From the NCBI GenBank assembly GCA_045540355.1, contig JAZQHB010000082.1, forward strand, positions 46,589 to 110,588: a stretch of 64,000 nucleotides of DNA. The letters are read 5' to 3'. How positions within the stretch are numbered: the stretch's first letter is position 1; each line of letters opens with the position of its first letter. Both the position numbers and the translations under genes were made by a program. This DNA is from RGIG2945 sp045540355. Lineage in GTDB: Bacteria > Bacillota > Clostridia > Oscillospirales > Acutalibacteraceae. The notes beneath the pieces were generated by a model. It was not told the DNA's origin, made no database searches, and worked only from the letters and a program-made list of their open reading frames with translations. This document shows, piece by piece, positions 17,167-26,373 of the stretch.

Positions 17167-18296
17167 TATGTACCGCCGCCTTTCAGTAACATTAAAAGTC
17201 CTGTGGATATTATTAAAATCACACAATTTAATATTACAACAACATTTATGAGAGTTGTTGAATCAGCTATGATTTTAAATAAATCCGATAACTCTCCGAG
17301 TTTAAGTGCAGAAGAAATTGCTGATGCAAATCTCAAGACAACCGTCCATATAAAAAGCTCAATTATCACAGGAATATTGATTAAAGCAACGGTTGCAATA
17401 CCGAAACCGCCAACAACTCCTTTCAAGAGAGAAAGGCTTCCGACAAGCGAAGAATAACCCTCACTTATCGCACCGCCAACAACCGGAATAAAGCTTGCCA
17501 GAATAAACCTGATACCTTTTGTACCGATTGAATCCGAAACATTTGCAAGGCTACCCTTGAGTGACAAAAAGGAAAAAAACATCGTCGAAATAAAGCTTAA
17601 TACCAATATGGCAATTTTTTTGATTTCACTCGCAAGTTGTTTAAAATTAAATTCTCCCGACACAGATGAAGTGAGCCCCAAAGAAAAAAATATCACAACA
17701 CACGGTTTTATAAAATAATTTGCAGTCTGTGATACTGTCTGGGCTGCAGTTAAAATTAAAGAGTTATAGGACATCGCAGTCATCGGATTACCGCTTACAG
17801 ACACTATTGCAACAAAAATAGGTACAAAAACAAGCATCATATCAGACGAGGCTTCAATAACAGACATTCCTCTTGAAACGGAATCAAATATCGGTTTTGC
17901 AAGTACGGTTGTGCATATAAGTATACTGACAGAATTCAGAGTCAACCTAAGTTTTTCGCCTTTTGGAAACAGGCTTTCAATGATTGAAAACAATATAATA
18001 ATTATTAAAACAGTTGCTAAAGTCTTAATCGGTGAATTTGCTTTTCCCCTAACAATATCCGTAATCAGGGAAAAAATTCGCTTCGGTGTTACATTGAATA
18101 AGCTTTCAAAATTGATTTCAGAAATACCGAGTTCTTCTAAAAGCTCTAAAGTTTCATCATCAAGTGATTCCAAGAGTTCATCTACACCGAGTGCTTCGTA
18201 TTGTTCCTTAAAAAAATCTTCTTCAAGTGCCTGAGCTTTCGGTGACAGTATTATAAAAAAGATTAAAACAAAAATTATAATTCTGATGCTTTTCAT
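17166..18296 (-). CDS. spoIIIAE: stage III sporulation protein AE
   Basis: Large polytopic membrane protein (376 residues) of the SpoIIIA complex. A signal-like N-terminus (IRIIIFVLIFFIILSP, then AQA) is followed by an acidic segment and about seven to eight hydrophobic helices. The FIPVVGGAISEGYSSLVGSL region is typical of the family. It starts 17 bases after spoIIIAD with AGGGTAGGA upstream. Confidence 0.94.
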   Translation of the reverse strand: MKSIRIIIFVLIFFIILSPKAQALEEDFFKEQYEALGVDELLESLDDETLELLEELGISEINFESLFNVTPKRIFSLITDIVRGKANSPIKTLATVLIIIILFSIIESLFPKGEKLRLTLNSVSILICTTVLAKPIFDSVSRGMSVIEASSDMMLVFVPIFVAIVSVSGNPMTAMSYNSLILTAAQTVSQTANYFIKPCVVIFFSLGLTSSVSGEFNFKQLASEIKKIAILVLSFISTMFFSFLSLKGSLANVSDSIGTKGIRFILASFIPVVGGAISEGYSSLVGSLSLLKGVVGGFGIATVALINIPVIIELFIWTVVLRFASAISSALKLGELSDLFKIIADSTTLINVVVILNCVILIISTGLLMLLKGGGT

Positions 18297-18313
18297 TTCC
18301 TACCCTTTCGGAA

Positions 18314-18700
18314 TTATGACAAAAGACCTGATATAAACGATAAAAGAGTTTTCAGCATCGGAAAAGTCATTCCCAATATTATAGCTTTTCCTACCAGCTC
18401 TACATTTGAAGCCAACGCGGAATTGCCTGAGTCCCTGCATATATCAGCACTCATTTCAACGATTATTGATACGCCTAAAACTTTAATCAGCAGATTTATA
18501 AAATCGGTATTAAGGCTTGTGTCGCCCATCAGATTATTTATATCATCTAACAGATTACTTACAGTTGACAAGGCAACAAGCATTACAAGAATTATTGCAC
18601 TCAGCTGAATAATCAAGGCATATTCACCTTTATATTGTCTGACTATCAGCGAAAGAACAGATGCAATTACAACTATTGCGGCAATTTTAACTATTGTCAT
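18314..18700 (-). CDS. spoIIIAD: stage III sporulation protein AD
   Basis: 128-residue membrane protein with about four hydrophobic helices, starting MTIVKIAAIVVIAS. It contains NLLIKVLGVSIIVEMSADIC and a C-terminal AIILGMTFPMLKTLL, as in SpoIIIAD. It is coupled to spoIIIAC by an ATGA overlap and belongs to the mother-cell engulfment channel. Confidence 0.94.
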   Translation of the reverse strand: MTIVKIAAIVVIASVLSLIVRQYKGEYALIIQLSAIILVMLVALSTVSNLLDDINNLMGDTSLNTDFINLLIKVLGVSIIVEMSADICRDSGNSALASNVELVGKAIILGMTFPMLKTLLSFISGLLS

Positions 18701-18891
18701 AAATTAAAAATTGATGTTGCAGAGGAATAAAGCTCGTAGATTTTCGGAATCAGCATCAGAAGTGCTGCTATTATTCCTGCAAGAGCCGTAAGAAGTGCGT
18801 AATCATCACGACCCGACCTCGCTAAAATCTGATTTATCACCGCAACAATTAAGCCGATTGCCGCTATTTTTACAACAAAAGCTACATCCAT
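18697..18891 (-). CDS. spoIIIAC: stage III sporulation protein AC
   Basis: 64-residue, two-helix membrane protein. VVKIAAIGLIVAVINQIL followed by GRDDYALLTALAGI is the family pattern and resembles the N-terminal half of SpoIIIAD. It starts three bases after spoIIIAB. Confidence 0.93.
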   Translation of the reverse strand: MDVAFVVKIAAIGLIVAVINQILARSGRDDYALLTALAGIIAALLMLIPKIYELYSSATSIFNL

Positions 18892-18894
18892 TTC

Positions 18895-19389
18895 TTATAC
18901 CACCAAAACCGCTATTAAAAAACCGCCAAGCACACCCAAGGATGTGTAAAGTTTACCGAATTTCGAGCACTTCTCACGAGCATTATTCAAATTGTTTTCA
19001 AGCAATTTTTTGTGTAATTCGCAGTTAGAGAGTTGTCCTTCAACATCACTTGTACCGAAATTAGCTCCTAAAGATAACAAAAGCTGCCGTTCCTCATTAT
19101 GAAACCCGGAATCCTCTACCGTCAGCTTCCACGCTTCCGGAAAGCTTCGGGTTTTCATTATCTCGACGCAATCTGTAATAAAATCAAGGTGTCTGAAATC
19201 TTTTCGTCTGCTAAGCTTTTCGATTATGGCATCCATGGGAGTTCTTGAAAACTTTATTTCAGTTGAAATTATCTGTATCATCAACAATAATTCTTCTATA
19301 GTTTTAACTCTTGTATAATCACGGTTTGTAAAGTAATTTCCTGTCATCGAGCATATCACAATCATCAGTAATGCCGCTGCGAATTTCAT
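18895..19389 (-). CDS. spoIIIAB: stage III sporulation protein AB
   Basis: 164-residue membrane protein of the SpoIIIA complex: an N-terminal hydrophobic segment (KFAAALLMIVICSMTG), a helical cytoplasmic domain with IQIISTEIKFSRTP, and a C-terminal helix GVLGGFLIAVLVV. Residues around LYTSLGVLGG are typical. The start at 19389 gives the standard N-terminus but lies 71 bases inside spoIIIAA, an unusually long overlap discussed in the findings. Confidence 0.9.
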   Translation of the reverse strand: MKFAAALLMIVICSMTGNYFTNRDYTRVKTIEELLLMIQIISTEIKFSRTPMDAIIEKLSRRKDFRHLDFITDCVEIMKTRSFPEAWKLTVEDSGFHNEERQLLLSLGANFGTSDVEGQLSNCELHKKLLENNLNNAREKCSKFGKLYTSLGVLGGFLIAVLVV

Positions 19390-20326
19390 CTTCTAAATTC
19401 CTCGCTTCAAATATTTCTTTAATACGGCAGGGATTGTTGGCATCCTTTAAAAGAACAACCTTATCGAATGCACCTGACATAATCAGTCGCTTTGATTGTG
19501 GACGACTGAGCAATTCTCTTTTATCGGACGCATGAACGCTCACAATGAATTTAACCCCTGAATTTATCCCCTCTTCAATCGCCATCACTTCTTTTATAAA
19601 TCCGACTTCGTCGCAGATAATAATATCGGGCGACAGTGACCTGAGTGCGGACAATATCCCTTCACTTTTAGGATACGATGATAAAACATCGGTATTTATG
19701 CCGAGGTCATTTTGAATATTCCCGAGATTCGATGCCGAGATTTCATTTCGTTCGTCTACTACAACCGTCTTATAATATCTCGATAACGACAGACCTGATA
19801 AACGACGAGCAATATCACGAAGCATTGTCGTCTTGCCCGACAACGGCGGTCCAGCAATAATCAGACTGTTAAGAGAGCCTGTGTAAATGTATTTTATTAC
19901 TTCCTCAGCTGAAGATTTATGTTCTCTTGCAATTCGTACATTCAGAGATGTTATATTTTTAATCCCGATAATACTTCCGTCTTCCGTAATCGCCTCACCT
20001 GCAATCCCTACTCTGTGACCGCCTGTTATCGTTACAAAGCCTTGCGAAATATTTTTCAAGTGACTGTGCACGGAATATCCGCAAGCATTATTAAAAATCT
20101 GCTCTATTTCATCAGCTCTTACCGCAACTGCATTATGCGGTAAAATGAATGATATTCTGCCGTTGTATGTAATAAAAGCACTTGCACCTTTAAGCACCAA
20201 AACAAGAGGTTTGTCTGCTCTGACACGGATTTCCTGAATGTCACAAGCAAGCTCGGGGTTTATTTCCTCGAGCAATTTTTTCAGCCTTTCAGGCAGTATT
20301 CTGATTACCTCTTTAAGTTTCTGCAT
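19319..20326 (-). CDS. spoIIIAA: stage III sporulation protein AA (ATPase)
   Basis: Cytosolic ATPase of the SpoIIIA channel, related to type II/IV secretion ATPases. The 335 residues have the N-terminal GYSVHSHLKNISQGFVTI region, Walker A GPPLSGKTTMLRDIAR near residue 158, DERNEI, and Walker B IIICDEVGF. AGGAG stands a few bases before the ATG at 20326. First gene of the operon. A sigma-E promoter is expected from other spore-formers, but I could not identify one with confidence in 20327-20408. Confidence 0.95.
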   Translation of the reverse strand: MQKLKEVIRILPERLKKLLEEINPELACDIQEIRVRADKPLVLVLKGASAFITYNGRISFILPHNAVAVRADEIEQIFNNACGYSVHSHLKNISQGFVTITGGHRVGIAGEAITEDGSIIGIKNITSLNVRIAREHKSSAEEVIKYIYTGSLNSLIIAGPPLSGKTTMLRDIARRLSGLSLSRYYKTVVVDERNEISASNLGNIQNDLGINTDVLSSYPKSEGILSALRSLSPDIIICDEVGFIKEVMAIEEGINSGVKFIVSVHASDKRELLSRPQSKRLIMSGAFDKVVLLKDANNPCRIKEIFEARNLEDEIRSGITDDCDMLDDRKLLYKP

Positions 20327-20408
20327 AAAAATAACTCCTGACTTTTTTGTTTCTCTAAATACTATTACTCCTTGTCCTTAAATAGAACAATTATTAACAA
20401 AATAGTAA

Positions 20409-20437
20409 TTGAAAATTTCTCAGTTTTGTGGTATTCT
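20409..20437 (+). promoter_or_regulatory. promoter for the YfhO-like gene
   Basis: TTGAAA (20409-20414) and TATTCT (20432-20437) are 17 bases apart, with TG before the -10. Divergent from spoIIIAA. Confidence 0.65.
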
Positions 20438-20502
20438 TTTTGTGTGGTTCTATATACCAAAATACATATAAATATCAACTCGAAGGAAGGTCGGTATCGA
20501 AT

Positions 20503-23496
20503 ATGCCACAAAATACTCTTTTGAAAGAAAAAGAAAACTTTTTCAAGCGAAATCTTTATATAATAATCGCATTTTTGGCAAGTGCTGCACTCATGACACT
20601 TGTCTATTTTATCTTTGAAATGGTTCCGTTCGGTGATATTACTATTTTAAGAATGGACTTATACCATCAATACGGTCCCTTATTTGCTGAGCTGCTTGAA
20701 CGGCTTAAAGACGGAGATTCTCTCCTTTATTCATTCAACAGCGGTATGGGCGGAAGCTTCCTCGGCAATTTTCTCAATTATCTCTCAAGTCCGCTTTCAT
20801 GGTTGGTAATTCTCTTTGACCATGTAGATGTTAGTGATTTCATAGCTTTGATAATTCTTCTCAAATGTGCTTTGTCGAGTTCAGCTATGGCTTATTACCT
20901 GAAAAAAGCTCATGGCAGAAACGACCTGACAATCGCAGCTTTCGGTATTCTTTATTCTTTCTGCGGTTATTTCATTGCATATTACTGGAATGTCATGTGG
21001 ATAGATGCGATGTATCTCCTTCCGTTCGTTGTTTTAGGAATTGAAAATATAATCAACAAAGGCAAGCCTTTCTGTCTTATTGCAACTTTAACTCTCACTT
21101 TCTTCTCGAATTACTACATGAGTTTTATGATTTGCATATTCTCTGTACTTTATTTCATCGCCTATTATTTCATCAACTATTCACATACAGACACAATCAG
21201 AAAGAAGGCAGCAAAAGAGGAAAAAATATCTTTCGGTGAAAAGATTAAAAATTTCTTTGCATCAAGATTTATTAACTCAGGTGTTGTTTTTGCTTTTTCA
21301 TGTATACTTTCAGCTGCATTGGCGGCTTGTGCATTGATACCGATGTTCTTCATTCTTAAGAGCTGCTCCGCAACATCAGGAAACTTCCCCGAAGAATTCA
21401 AAACATATTTCAATGTATTTGACTTCCTTGCAAACCACATCGCATCCGTTGACCCGACAATCAGAAGCAGTGGCGATGTAGTTCTTCCAAATGTATATTG
21501 CGGTATAGTTACGCTTATACTTGTACCGCTTTTCGCTTTCACAAAGACTATAAGCAAAAAAGAAAAAATCATTTCATTGGTTTTACTCGCAGTAATATTT
21601 GCAAGCTTCAATACAAATTACCTCAACTATATCTGGCACGGGCTTCATTTCCCCAACGATCTCCCCTACAGATTCTCATTTATATATTCCTTCTTACTGC
21701 TTACCATCGCATACAAAACCTTGATGAGAATCAGAGAAATCGACAAAAATGTCATTATGGGTGTCGGAATCGGTTTGATTGTGTTTATTATCGCAACACA
21801 AAAAATCGAATCTAAGAATGTTCTTGAATATTCGATCTACGCAAGCTTGATTGCTACGGTTGTTTATATCGGCGTTCTCTTCCTTTTCAGAGATAAGAAA
21901 TACCAGACTACCGCAGTTTCACTTCTGTTATTCTGTTGCATATTCTCAGAAGCCGCTTGCTCAAACACACAGCATTTCTCAATGACGCAACCGAAAGAGA
22001 GCTACACTCATGACTACAATGATTTTGTTAATGCAAAAGAATTGCTTGACAATCACAACGGTAACGATGAATACAGAATGGAGCTTACCGATTTAAGAAC
22101 TCGCATGGATCCGTCATGGTATGACTACTACGGTCTTTCAACATTTTCTTCGGTCGCTTATGAAAAGCTTTCCGCTTTACAAAAAAATTTAGGTCTTTCA
22201 GGTAATGACATCAACAGTTACACCTACTGTCCTCAGACACCTGTTTATAACGCAATGATGTCGCTTAAATATCTTGCAAACAGAACAGATGCTTCTGCCG
22301 GTGCTTATAAGCCCGACCCCGATTTCTTCACATTCATCGCTTCTGAGGGCTCTTATGACCTTTACGAAAATAAATATTGCCTTCCAATTGCCTACGGCAC
22401 ACCCGACGATATACTCGACTGGACTTATGACCAATCAAATCCGATGTTCGTTCAGGAAGAATATTTCGAAGCAGTTACCGGTATTTCCGATGTTTTTGAT
22501 GATATTCAAATAACCAATATTTCTTTTGATAATCTTGTTGAATTTGATTGGGAAAACGCATTCGGAGGATTTAATTATCAGAAAATTGCCGAAGACGAAT
22601 CCGCATCACTTACCATAGAAGTTGATGTTCAAAAAGACGAAAGCATATATTTCTATCTCAATTCTTGGAACACACCTTCAATTACAGTAACAACCGACTC
22701 CTTCAAGTATACAAGGTCTTATGATGAAGCTTATCTCATAGACCTCGGTTACTGCAAAAACGGTGAAACACTTTATATTGAAATTCCGATGCCCGATGAT
22801 GAAATTAAAGGATATATTGACTTTGGACTTTATACAATCAATAAAGAAAATTTCAAAGAAGGCTATGATGAAATCGTGGAAAACTCTCTCAAAATTTCAT
22901 CGTTTGAGGAAACAAACATCAAAGGCAATATCAGTATGGAATATGACGGTATTCTCTACACATCAATTCCCTACGATACCGGTTGGACTGTTCTTGTTGA
23001 CGGTAAAGAAGTAGAGAAAGAATCTGTCCGTGCAATCGGTGACGCCTTGTTAGGTATTGACTTAGCCAAGGGTGAGCATACTGTTGAATTCAGATATTTC
23101 CCGACAGGTATGAAGGTCGGCATAATAGTTTCATTAGCCGCATTGATTGTTCTTATCATATTCATTTTGCTCTATTTCTCAAAGCCGATGAAGAAATACA
23201 GAAAAGCTTTTGCTGATACCAAAGCTGATTTTGCTGATTTCTCGCTCGACCTTGCACCCGACATTTCGATAACGCCCAAGGTTGAAGTCACTTACAAGCA
23301 GCCCGAAGAACTTAACGACGGTTTTAATTATCAATACTCTGAAAATGATGAAAATTTATTTCTCGCAGAGGACGAAAACGAAGATTCAAGTAATGACACT
23401 GATTCTGAGAAAAATATTCCTATTGAAACTATAGAAATTTCAACAGTTGATACAGAAGAAAATACAGAATCAGGCTCAGTAGAAAACGACAACTAA
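20503..23496 (+). CDS. YfhO-family multi-spanning membrane protein
   Basis: 997 residues with roughly a dozen membrane segments in the first half, an extracytoplasmic region of about 350 residues, and a final membrane helix near residue 890 followed by an acidic cytoplasmic tail. The YfhO family resembles GT-C glycosyltransferases; in Gram-positives members are linked to adding sugars to wall or lipoteichoic polymers, but the substrate here is unknown. Supporting features are DLYHQYGPLFAELLERL, SFNSGMGGSFLGNFLNYLSS and NVMWIDAMYLLPF, which match the family start. ATG 20503 follows GAAGGAAGG at 20482-20490; a longer reading from 20428 would begin inside the promoter. Monocistronic, with a terminator directly after it. 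Confidence 0.85.
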   Translation: MPQNTLLKEKENFFKRNLYIIIAFLASAALMTLVYFIFEMVPFGDITILRMDLYHQYGPLFAELLERLKDGDSLLYSFNSGMGGSFLGNFLNYLSSPLSWLVILFDHVDVSDFIALIILLKCALSSSAMAYYLKKAHGRNDLTIAAFGILYSFCGYFIAYYWNVMWIDAMYLLPFVVLGIENIINKGKPFCLIATLTLTFFSNYYMSFMICIFSVLYFIAYYFINYSHTDTIRKKAAKEEKISFGEKIKNFFASRFINSGVVFAFSCILSAALAACALIPMFFILKSCSATSGNFPEEFKTYFNVFDFLANHIASVDPTIRSSGDVVLPNVYCGIVTLILVPLFAFTKTISKKEKIISLVLLAVIFASFNTNYLNYIWHGLHFPNDLPYRFSFIYSFLLLTIAYKTLMRIREIDKNVIMGVGIGLIVFIIATQKIESKNVLEYSIYASLIATVVYIGVLFLFRDKKYQTTAVSLLLFCCIFSEAACSNTQHFSMTQPKESYTHDYNDFVNAKELLDNHNGNDEYRMELTDLRTRMDPSWYDYYGLSTFSSVAYEKLSALQKNLGLSGNDINSYTYCPQTPVYNAMMSLKYLANRTDASAGAYKPDPDFFTFIASEGSYDLYENKYCLPIAYGTPDDILDWTYDQSNPMFVQEEYFEAVTGISDVFDDIQITNISFDNLVEFDWENAFGGFNYQKIAEDESASLTIEVDVQKDESIYFYLNSWNTPSITVTTDSFKYTRSYDEAYLIDLGYCKNGETLYIEIPMPDDEIKGYIDFGLYTINKENFKEGYDEIVENSLKISSFEETNIKGNISMEYDGILYTSIPYDTGWTVLVDGKEVEKESVRAIGDALLGIDLAKGEHTVEFRYFPTGMKVGIIVSLAALIVLIIFILLYFSKPMKKYRKAFADTKADFADFSLDLAPDISITPKVEVTYKQPEELNDGFNYQYSENDENLFLAEDENEDSSNDTDSEKNIPIETIEISTVDTEENTESGSVENDN

Positions 23497-23497
23497 A

Positions 23498-23527
23498 AAA
23501 ATCGGTAGTCACTCGGCTACCGATTTT
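23498..23527 (+). terminator. intrinsic terminator of the YfhO-like gene
   Basis: AAATCGGTAG pairs with CTACCGATTT around an eight-base loop, with a short T-run at 23524-23527. Confidence 0.8.
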
Positions 23528-23571
23528 CATATATATGCAGTTTTCATCATATAGTGTTTCGAGGTGATACT

Positions 23572-24081
23572 ATGCCAATAAACAGATATATGAGAGAAGT
23601 TGCTGTTGACTATGCACACTATTGGGCATATCTGAGAAATCCCGATTTTTTCAACTTTACGGGATTCGGCGGTGACTGCACAAACTTTGTTTCGCAATGC
23701 TTGCTTGCAGGCGGTGCGGTTATGAATTACACGCCCACATACGGCTGGTACTACATAAGTGCGGACGACAGAGCTCCTGCATGGTCAGGGGTTGAATATC
23801 TTTACAACTTTCTGACAGGTGATTTCGATATCGGTCCTTTCGGCAGAGAGGTTGAATTAAGAAATATCGAAATCGGTGATATTGTCCAAATGATTTTTGC
23901 AAACGAGGAGGAAAGTCCCGTCTTCGAGCACACCGCAATAGTTGTATACACAGGTGAAATTCCGACAACGGAAAACACCCTCGTCGCAGCACATTCAAAC
24001 GATTGCGACTGCAGAAGACTCAACACATACAACATAAAAAAATTAAGATGTATACATATTGACGGAATAAAAACCGAATAA
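23572..24081 (+). CDS. putative cysteine amidase (Amidase_6-type domain)
   Basis: 169-residue protein matching the putative amidase domain of spore-formers: YMREVAVDYAHYWAYLRNP, then the active-site-like GGDCTNFVSQCLLAGG, GWYYIS, IEIGDIVQM, and histidines in FEHTAIVV and AAHSND. These are NlpC/P60-like enzymes thought to act on peptidoglycan or peptides. There is no signal peptide, so a cytoplasmic or spore-associated place is possible. I use the ATG at 23572 after GAGGTG; a GTG at 23554 adds six residues. No promoter is obvious between the upstream terminator and the start. Confidence 0.8.
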   Translation: MPINRYMREVAVDYAHYWAYLRNPDFFNFTGFGGDCTNFVSQCLLAGGAVMNYTPTYGWYYISADDRAPAWSGVEYLYNFLTGDFDIGPFGREVELRNIEIGDIVQMIFANEEESPVFEHTAIVVYTGEIPTTENTLVAAHSNDCDCRRLNTYNIKKLRCIHIDGIKTE

Positions 24082-24088
24082 AAGAAAA

Positions 24089-24131
24089 ACAGAGAAGCAA
24101 CGCCTTACTTACACCGGCACAACTTCTCTGT
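24089..24131. terminator. bidirectional terminator
   Basis: ACAGAGAAG (24089-24097) pairs with CTTCTCTGT (24123-24131), with an inner GCC/GGC pairing in the loop. It separates the amidase gene from the convergent islet gene. Confidence 0.75.
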
Positions 24132-24138
24132 ATTCTAT

Positions 24139-25212
24139 TTAATCTAAAAGTTCAGAATAACCAAAATATTCAACTATAGTTTTAACCTCATCAGTTTTTC
24201 CGAATTTTGATATCAGGAATTTTTGATATGATTCTTCGTAGGGATTCGTATCGAGGATATCGAACAACACTTCAACCAACTTATCTTGAGGAAAATTTGG
24301 ATTGGACAGATTCTTGAAAATATTAGATGCTTCTTCCGTTTTCTCGCTGTCAGACAACCAAATATTTTGTCCGTTTTTATTCAGCAAAGCTACAAGTGCC
24401 ATACAAACACTTAAATAGTCAACATAAAACATCAGATATACATCCTCAATGTTTACACACTCAAAAATCTCTTTTTGTTCCGATACTGTAATCCCCGTGC
24501 TACCCGCAACAACTTGTGTACCGCCTTCTTTGAGCCCATCAAATAGGGACGAATCGCCCATACCTGTTTTACTACCGATTAAATCAGCTGCAAATGAAAA
24601 TAAACCTGTGTTAAACTCCTGACTCGCAGCTATTCGTTGTTCTGTTGCTTGTTGCAAAATTGAATAATATCTGATTGCATTAGCAAAATTTTCTTTAAAA
24701 GCCAAAGTAAGCGACTCAAATGTAACGCTCCAGACATTTTCGGATATCAATATATCAATCGCTCGTTTTATCATAGGATAAAGATTGTTATCATAAATCG
24801 TAGGATAAACTTCAACGAAAGTTATATAATCCGATATTTTAGCATTGTATTCTGCTACTGCCCTTTTTGCATATTTCTGTGCCAATTTATTAAACATATT
24901 TCTGTACGAATTAAATGCATCCATATTTGCGGGTATTTTCAGAACTTTTCCTTTAAGTGTAAATTCTCGCTCTACACCCACAACCTTTTCGACAATTTCG
25001 TTAGACAAGTCATCAGATATATTGTTTTGTGGAATAGTCGTAGTCATATCAACAAAATTAGGAATATAGCTACCTTGCTTTTTTGTTTCTTCATTTGTTG
25101 TGACCGTATTACTTGGTTTTTCCGTTACAGCCTCACCAATCTGATTTACAGTAGCTCCAACCGTGTCCGTAACCTTTTTTGCTGTGCTCGCAATTTTATC
25201 AAAAAGACCCAT
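24139..25212 (-). CDS. uncharacterised protein, second gene of the XRE-controlled islet
   Basis: 357 residues; I do not recognise a named family. The N-terminus (MGLFDKIASTAKKVTDTVGA) is amphipathic and helical, followed by a low-complexity Thr/Asn linker (about residues 30-65) and a mostly helical middle. A hydrophobic stretch (VYLMFYVDYLSVCMALVALL, about residues 257-276) could be a buried helix. The tail DILDTNPYEESYQKFLISKFG plus EYFGYSELLD looks like a short helical module seen in other gut Firmicute proteins; that is memory, not a search result. No signal peptide or enzyme motif. It starts 58 bases after the coiled-coil gene and shares its strong promoter, so the two probably act together. 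Composition is AT-rich. Confidence 0.7.
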   Translation of the reverse strand: MGLFDKIASTAKKVTDTVGATVNQIGEAVTEKPSNTVTTNEETKKQGSYIPNFVDMTTTIPQNNISDDLSNEIVEKVVGVEREFTLKGKVLKIPANMDAFNSYRNMFNKLAQKYAKRAVAEYNAKISDYITFVEVYPTIYDNNLYPMIKRAIDILISENVWSVTFESLTLAFKENFANAIRYYSILQQATEQRIAASQEFNTGLFSFAADLIGSKTGMGDSSLFDGLKEGGTQVVAGSTGITVSEQKEIFECVNIEDVYLMFYVDYLSVCMALVALLNKNGQNIWLSDSEKTEEASNIFKNLSNPNFPQDKLVEVLFDILDTNPYEESYQKFLISKFGKTDEVKTIVEYFGYSELLD

Positions 25213-25270
25213 TTTATTTTTCCTACCCTTTCAAAATAATATTTTATTATATCAAACATTACAGTTAACT

Positions 25271-26341
25271 TTAATATCTGTACGGCGGAACAGGAAGCTC
25301 AGCTTGACCCTTCCTTTTTCTTTCCGCATTATTCGCTCTAATTCGCTCAACCATAGCGTTATGTTCCATTTTTTCTCGAGAACGACGCTCTCTTTCTTCT
25401 CTTTCAATTCTATCACGACGATTTTTCTCTTCTCTTTCAATTCTATCGAGTCGATTTTTCTCTTCTCTTTCAATTCTATCTCGTCGATCTTTCTCTTCTC
25501 TTTGAATATTTTCAAAATATTCTCTTTCTTTTTTCTCCTTGTTCTTTTCAACACCCTTTTTGACAACCGCACTACCTACTGCTACTCCTACTGCGGCTGC
25601 CGCAATGCCGAGTGCTAAATTATTATTACCTTGTTGCGAAATCTCCTCACTTTTTGCTTTGCGTTCATCGTACCAACGAAAAGCCGTTTCAATACTCTCG
25701 TCGGAATTTTCAACAACAGAACAAACATAAGATAAAATCTCGGGAGATCTGTATTCTTCGGGAATTTTATTGTTTTCTGTATAAAAACGCTCTAATTCCT
25801 CTTTTAATACATTTAATTCATTCTGATATTTTTCTAATTCAGATTTTAAACGCGAAATGCCTTCCTGTTTTTGTTGTTCGAATTCAGGTATAATTTTCTC
25901 GTTATAATTTTTAAGTTCTTCTGCATATTTTTTGTCTGCTTCTTCTTTTCGCTTTAAAAAATCATCTTTTACACTCTCACATTGTTGTTTGTATTCATCA
26001 GAAAAATTATCTTTTTCCGCTTGCTTCTTTTTCAATTTTTTATGTATAAAAATATAATATACAGCAACCCAACCGCCCGCTAAAACAAGTAAAGATAAAT
26101 CAATAGCAGTTAATATCATCGCCGGAACAGCTGCAAACAAAACATCAATAATAAGATTAAATTTTGGCTTTGGCATTGCCGGTTCGGGTATAGATTCCTG
26201 TTTTGGTGGTTCCGGGGGATTCTCATTTTCTTTTTCTGCTAACTTGCTCGATGTAATCTTTATAGATTCCTCAAGCATAACCCTTGTTTCTTCAAGTTCT
26301 TTAGCTTTTTTTATAAGCTCCAGTTCGTTTGCAGCACTCAT
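25271..26341 (-). CDS. uncharacterised coiled-coil membrane protein, first gene of the islet
   Basis: 356 residues. A helical N-terminus (1-40) is followed by a proline-rich hinge (PPEPPKQESIPEPAMPKPK), two hydrophobic segments (LIIDVLFAAVPAMILTAI and LLVLAGGWVAVYYIFI), a long charged coiled coil (about 105-205), a small domain near IPEEYRSPEILSYVCSVVE, and a small-residue hydrophobic helix (ALGIAAAAVGVAVGSAVV, about 245-262). A tail of 11-residue repeats of the form IEREEKNRRDR follows. The layout suggests a membrane-tethered scaffold or stalk. AAGGAG precedes the ATG at 26341, behind a perfect -35/-10 promoter. Function unknown. Confidence 0.75.
   Translation of the reverse strand: MSAANELELIKKAKELEETRVMLEESIKITSSKLAEKENENPPEPPKQESIPEPAMPKPKFNLIIDVLFAAVPAMILTAIDLSLLVLAGGWVAVYYIFIHKKLKKKQAEKDNFSDEYKQQCESVKDDFLKRKEEADKKYAEELKNYNEKIIPEFEQQKQEGISRLKSELEKYQNELNVLKEELERFYTENNKIPEEYRSPEILSYVCSVVENSDESIETAFRWYDERKAKSEEISQQGNNNLALGIAAAAVGVAVGSAVVKKGVEKNKEKKEREYFENIQREEKDRRDRIEREEKNRLDRIEREEKNRRDRIEREERERRSREKMEHNAMVERIRANNAERKRKGQAELPVPPYRY
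25395..25513 (-). repeat. 33-bp tandem repeat inside the coiled-coil gene
   Basis: The core TCTTCTCTTTCAATTCTATC (+ strand) starts at 25395, 25428 and 25461, and a diverged fourth copy starts at 25494. The period is exactly 33 bases, so it encodes an 11-residue repeat. Near-identity at the DNA level points to recent expansion. Confidence 0.9.
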
Positions 26342-26373
26342 ACACTATCTTTCTCCTTTTTTAATTCTACAAA

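Noticed and set aside
20327..20408. Sigma-E promoter for spoIIIAA
   Set aside because: Expected from other spore-formers, but no pair of hexamers close to the sigma-E consensus with proper spacing could be seen.
25252..25572. 106-residue (-) frame rich in EKRKIDEIELK repeats
   Set aside because: It is the 33-bp repeat of the coiled-coil gene read in another frame on the same strand; no ribosome site, and it crosses the stop of the real gene.
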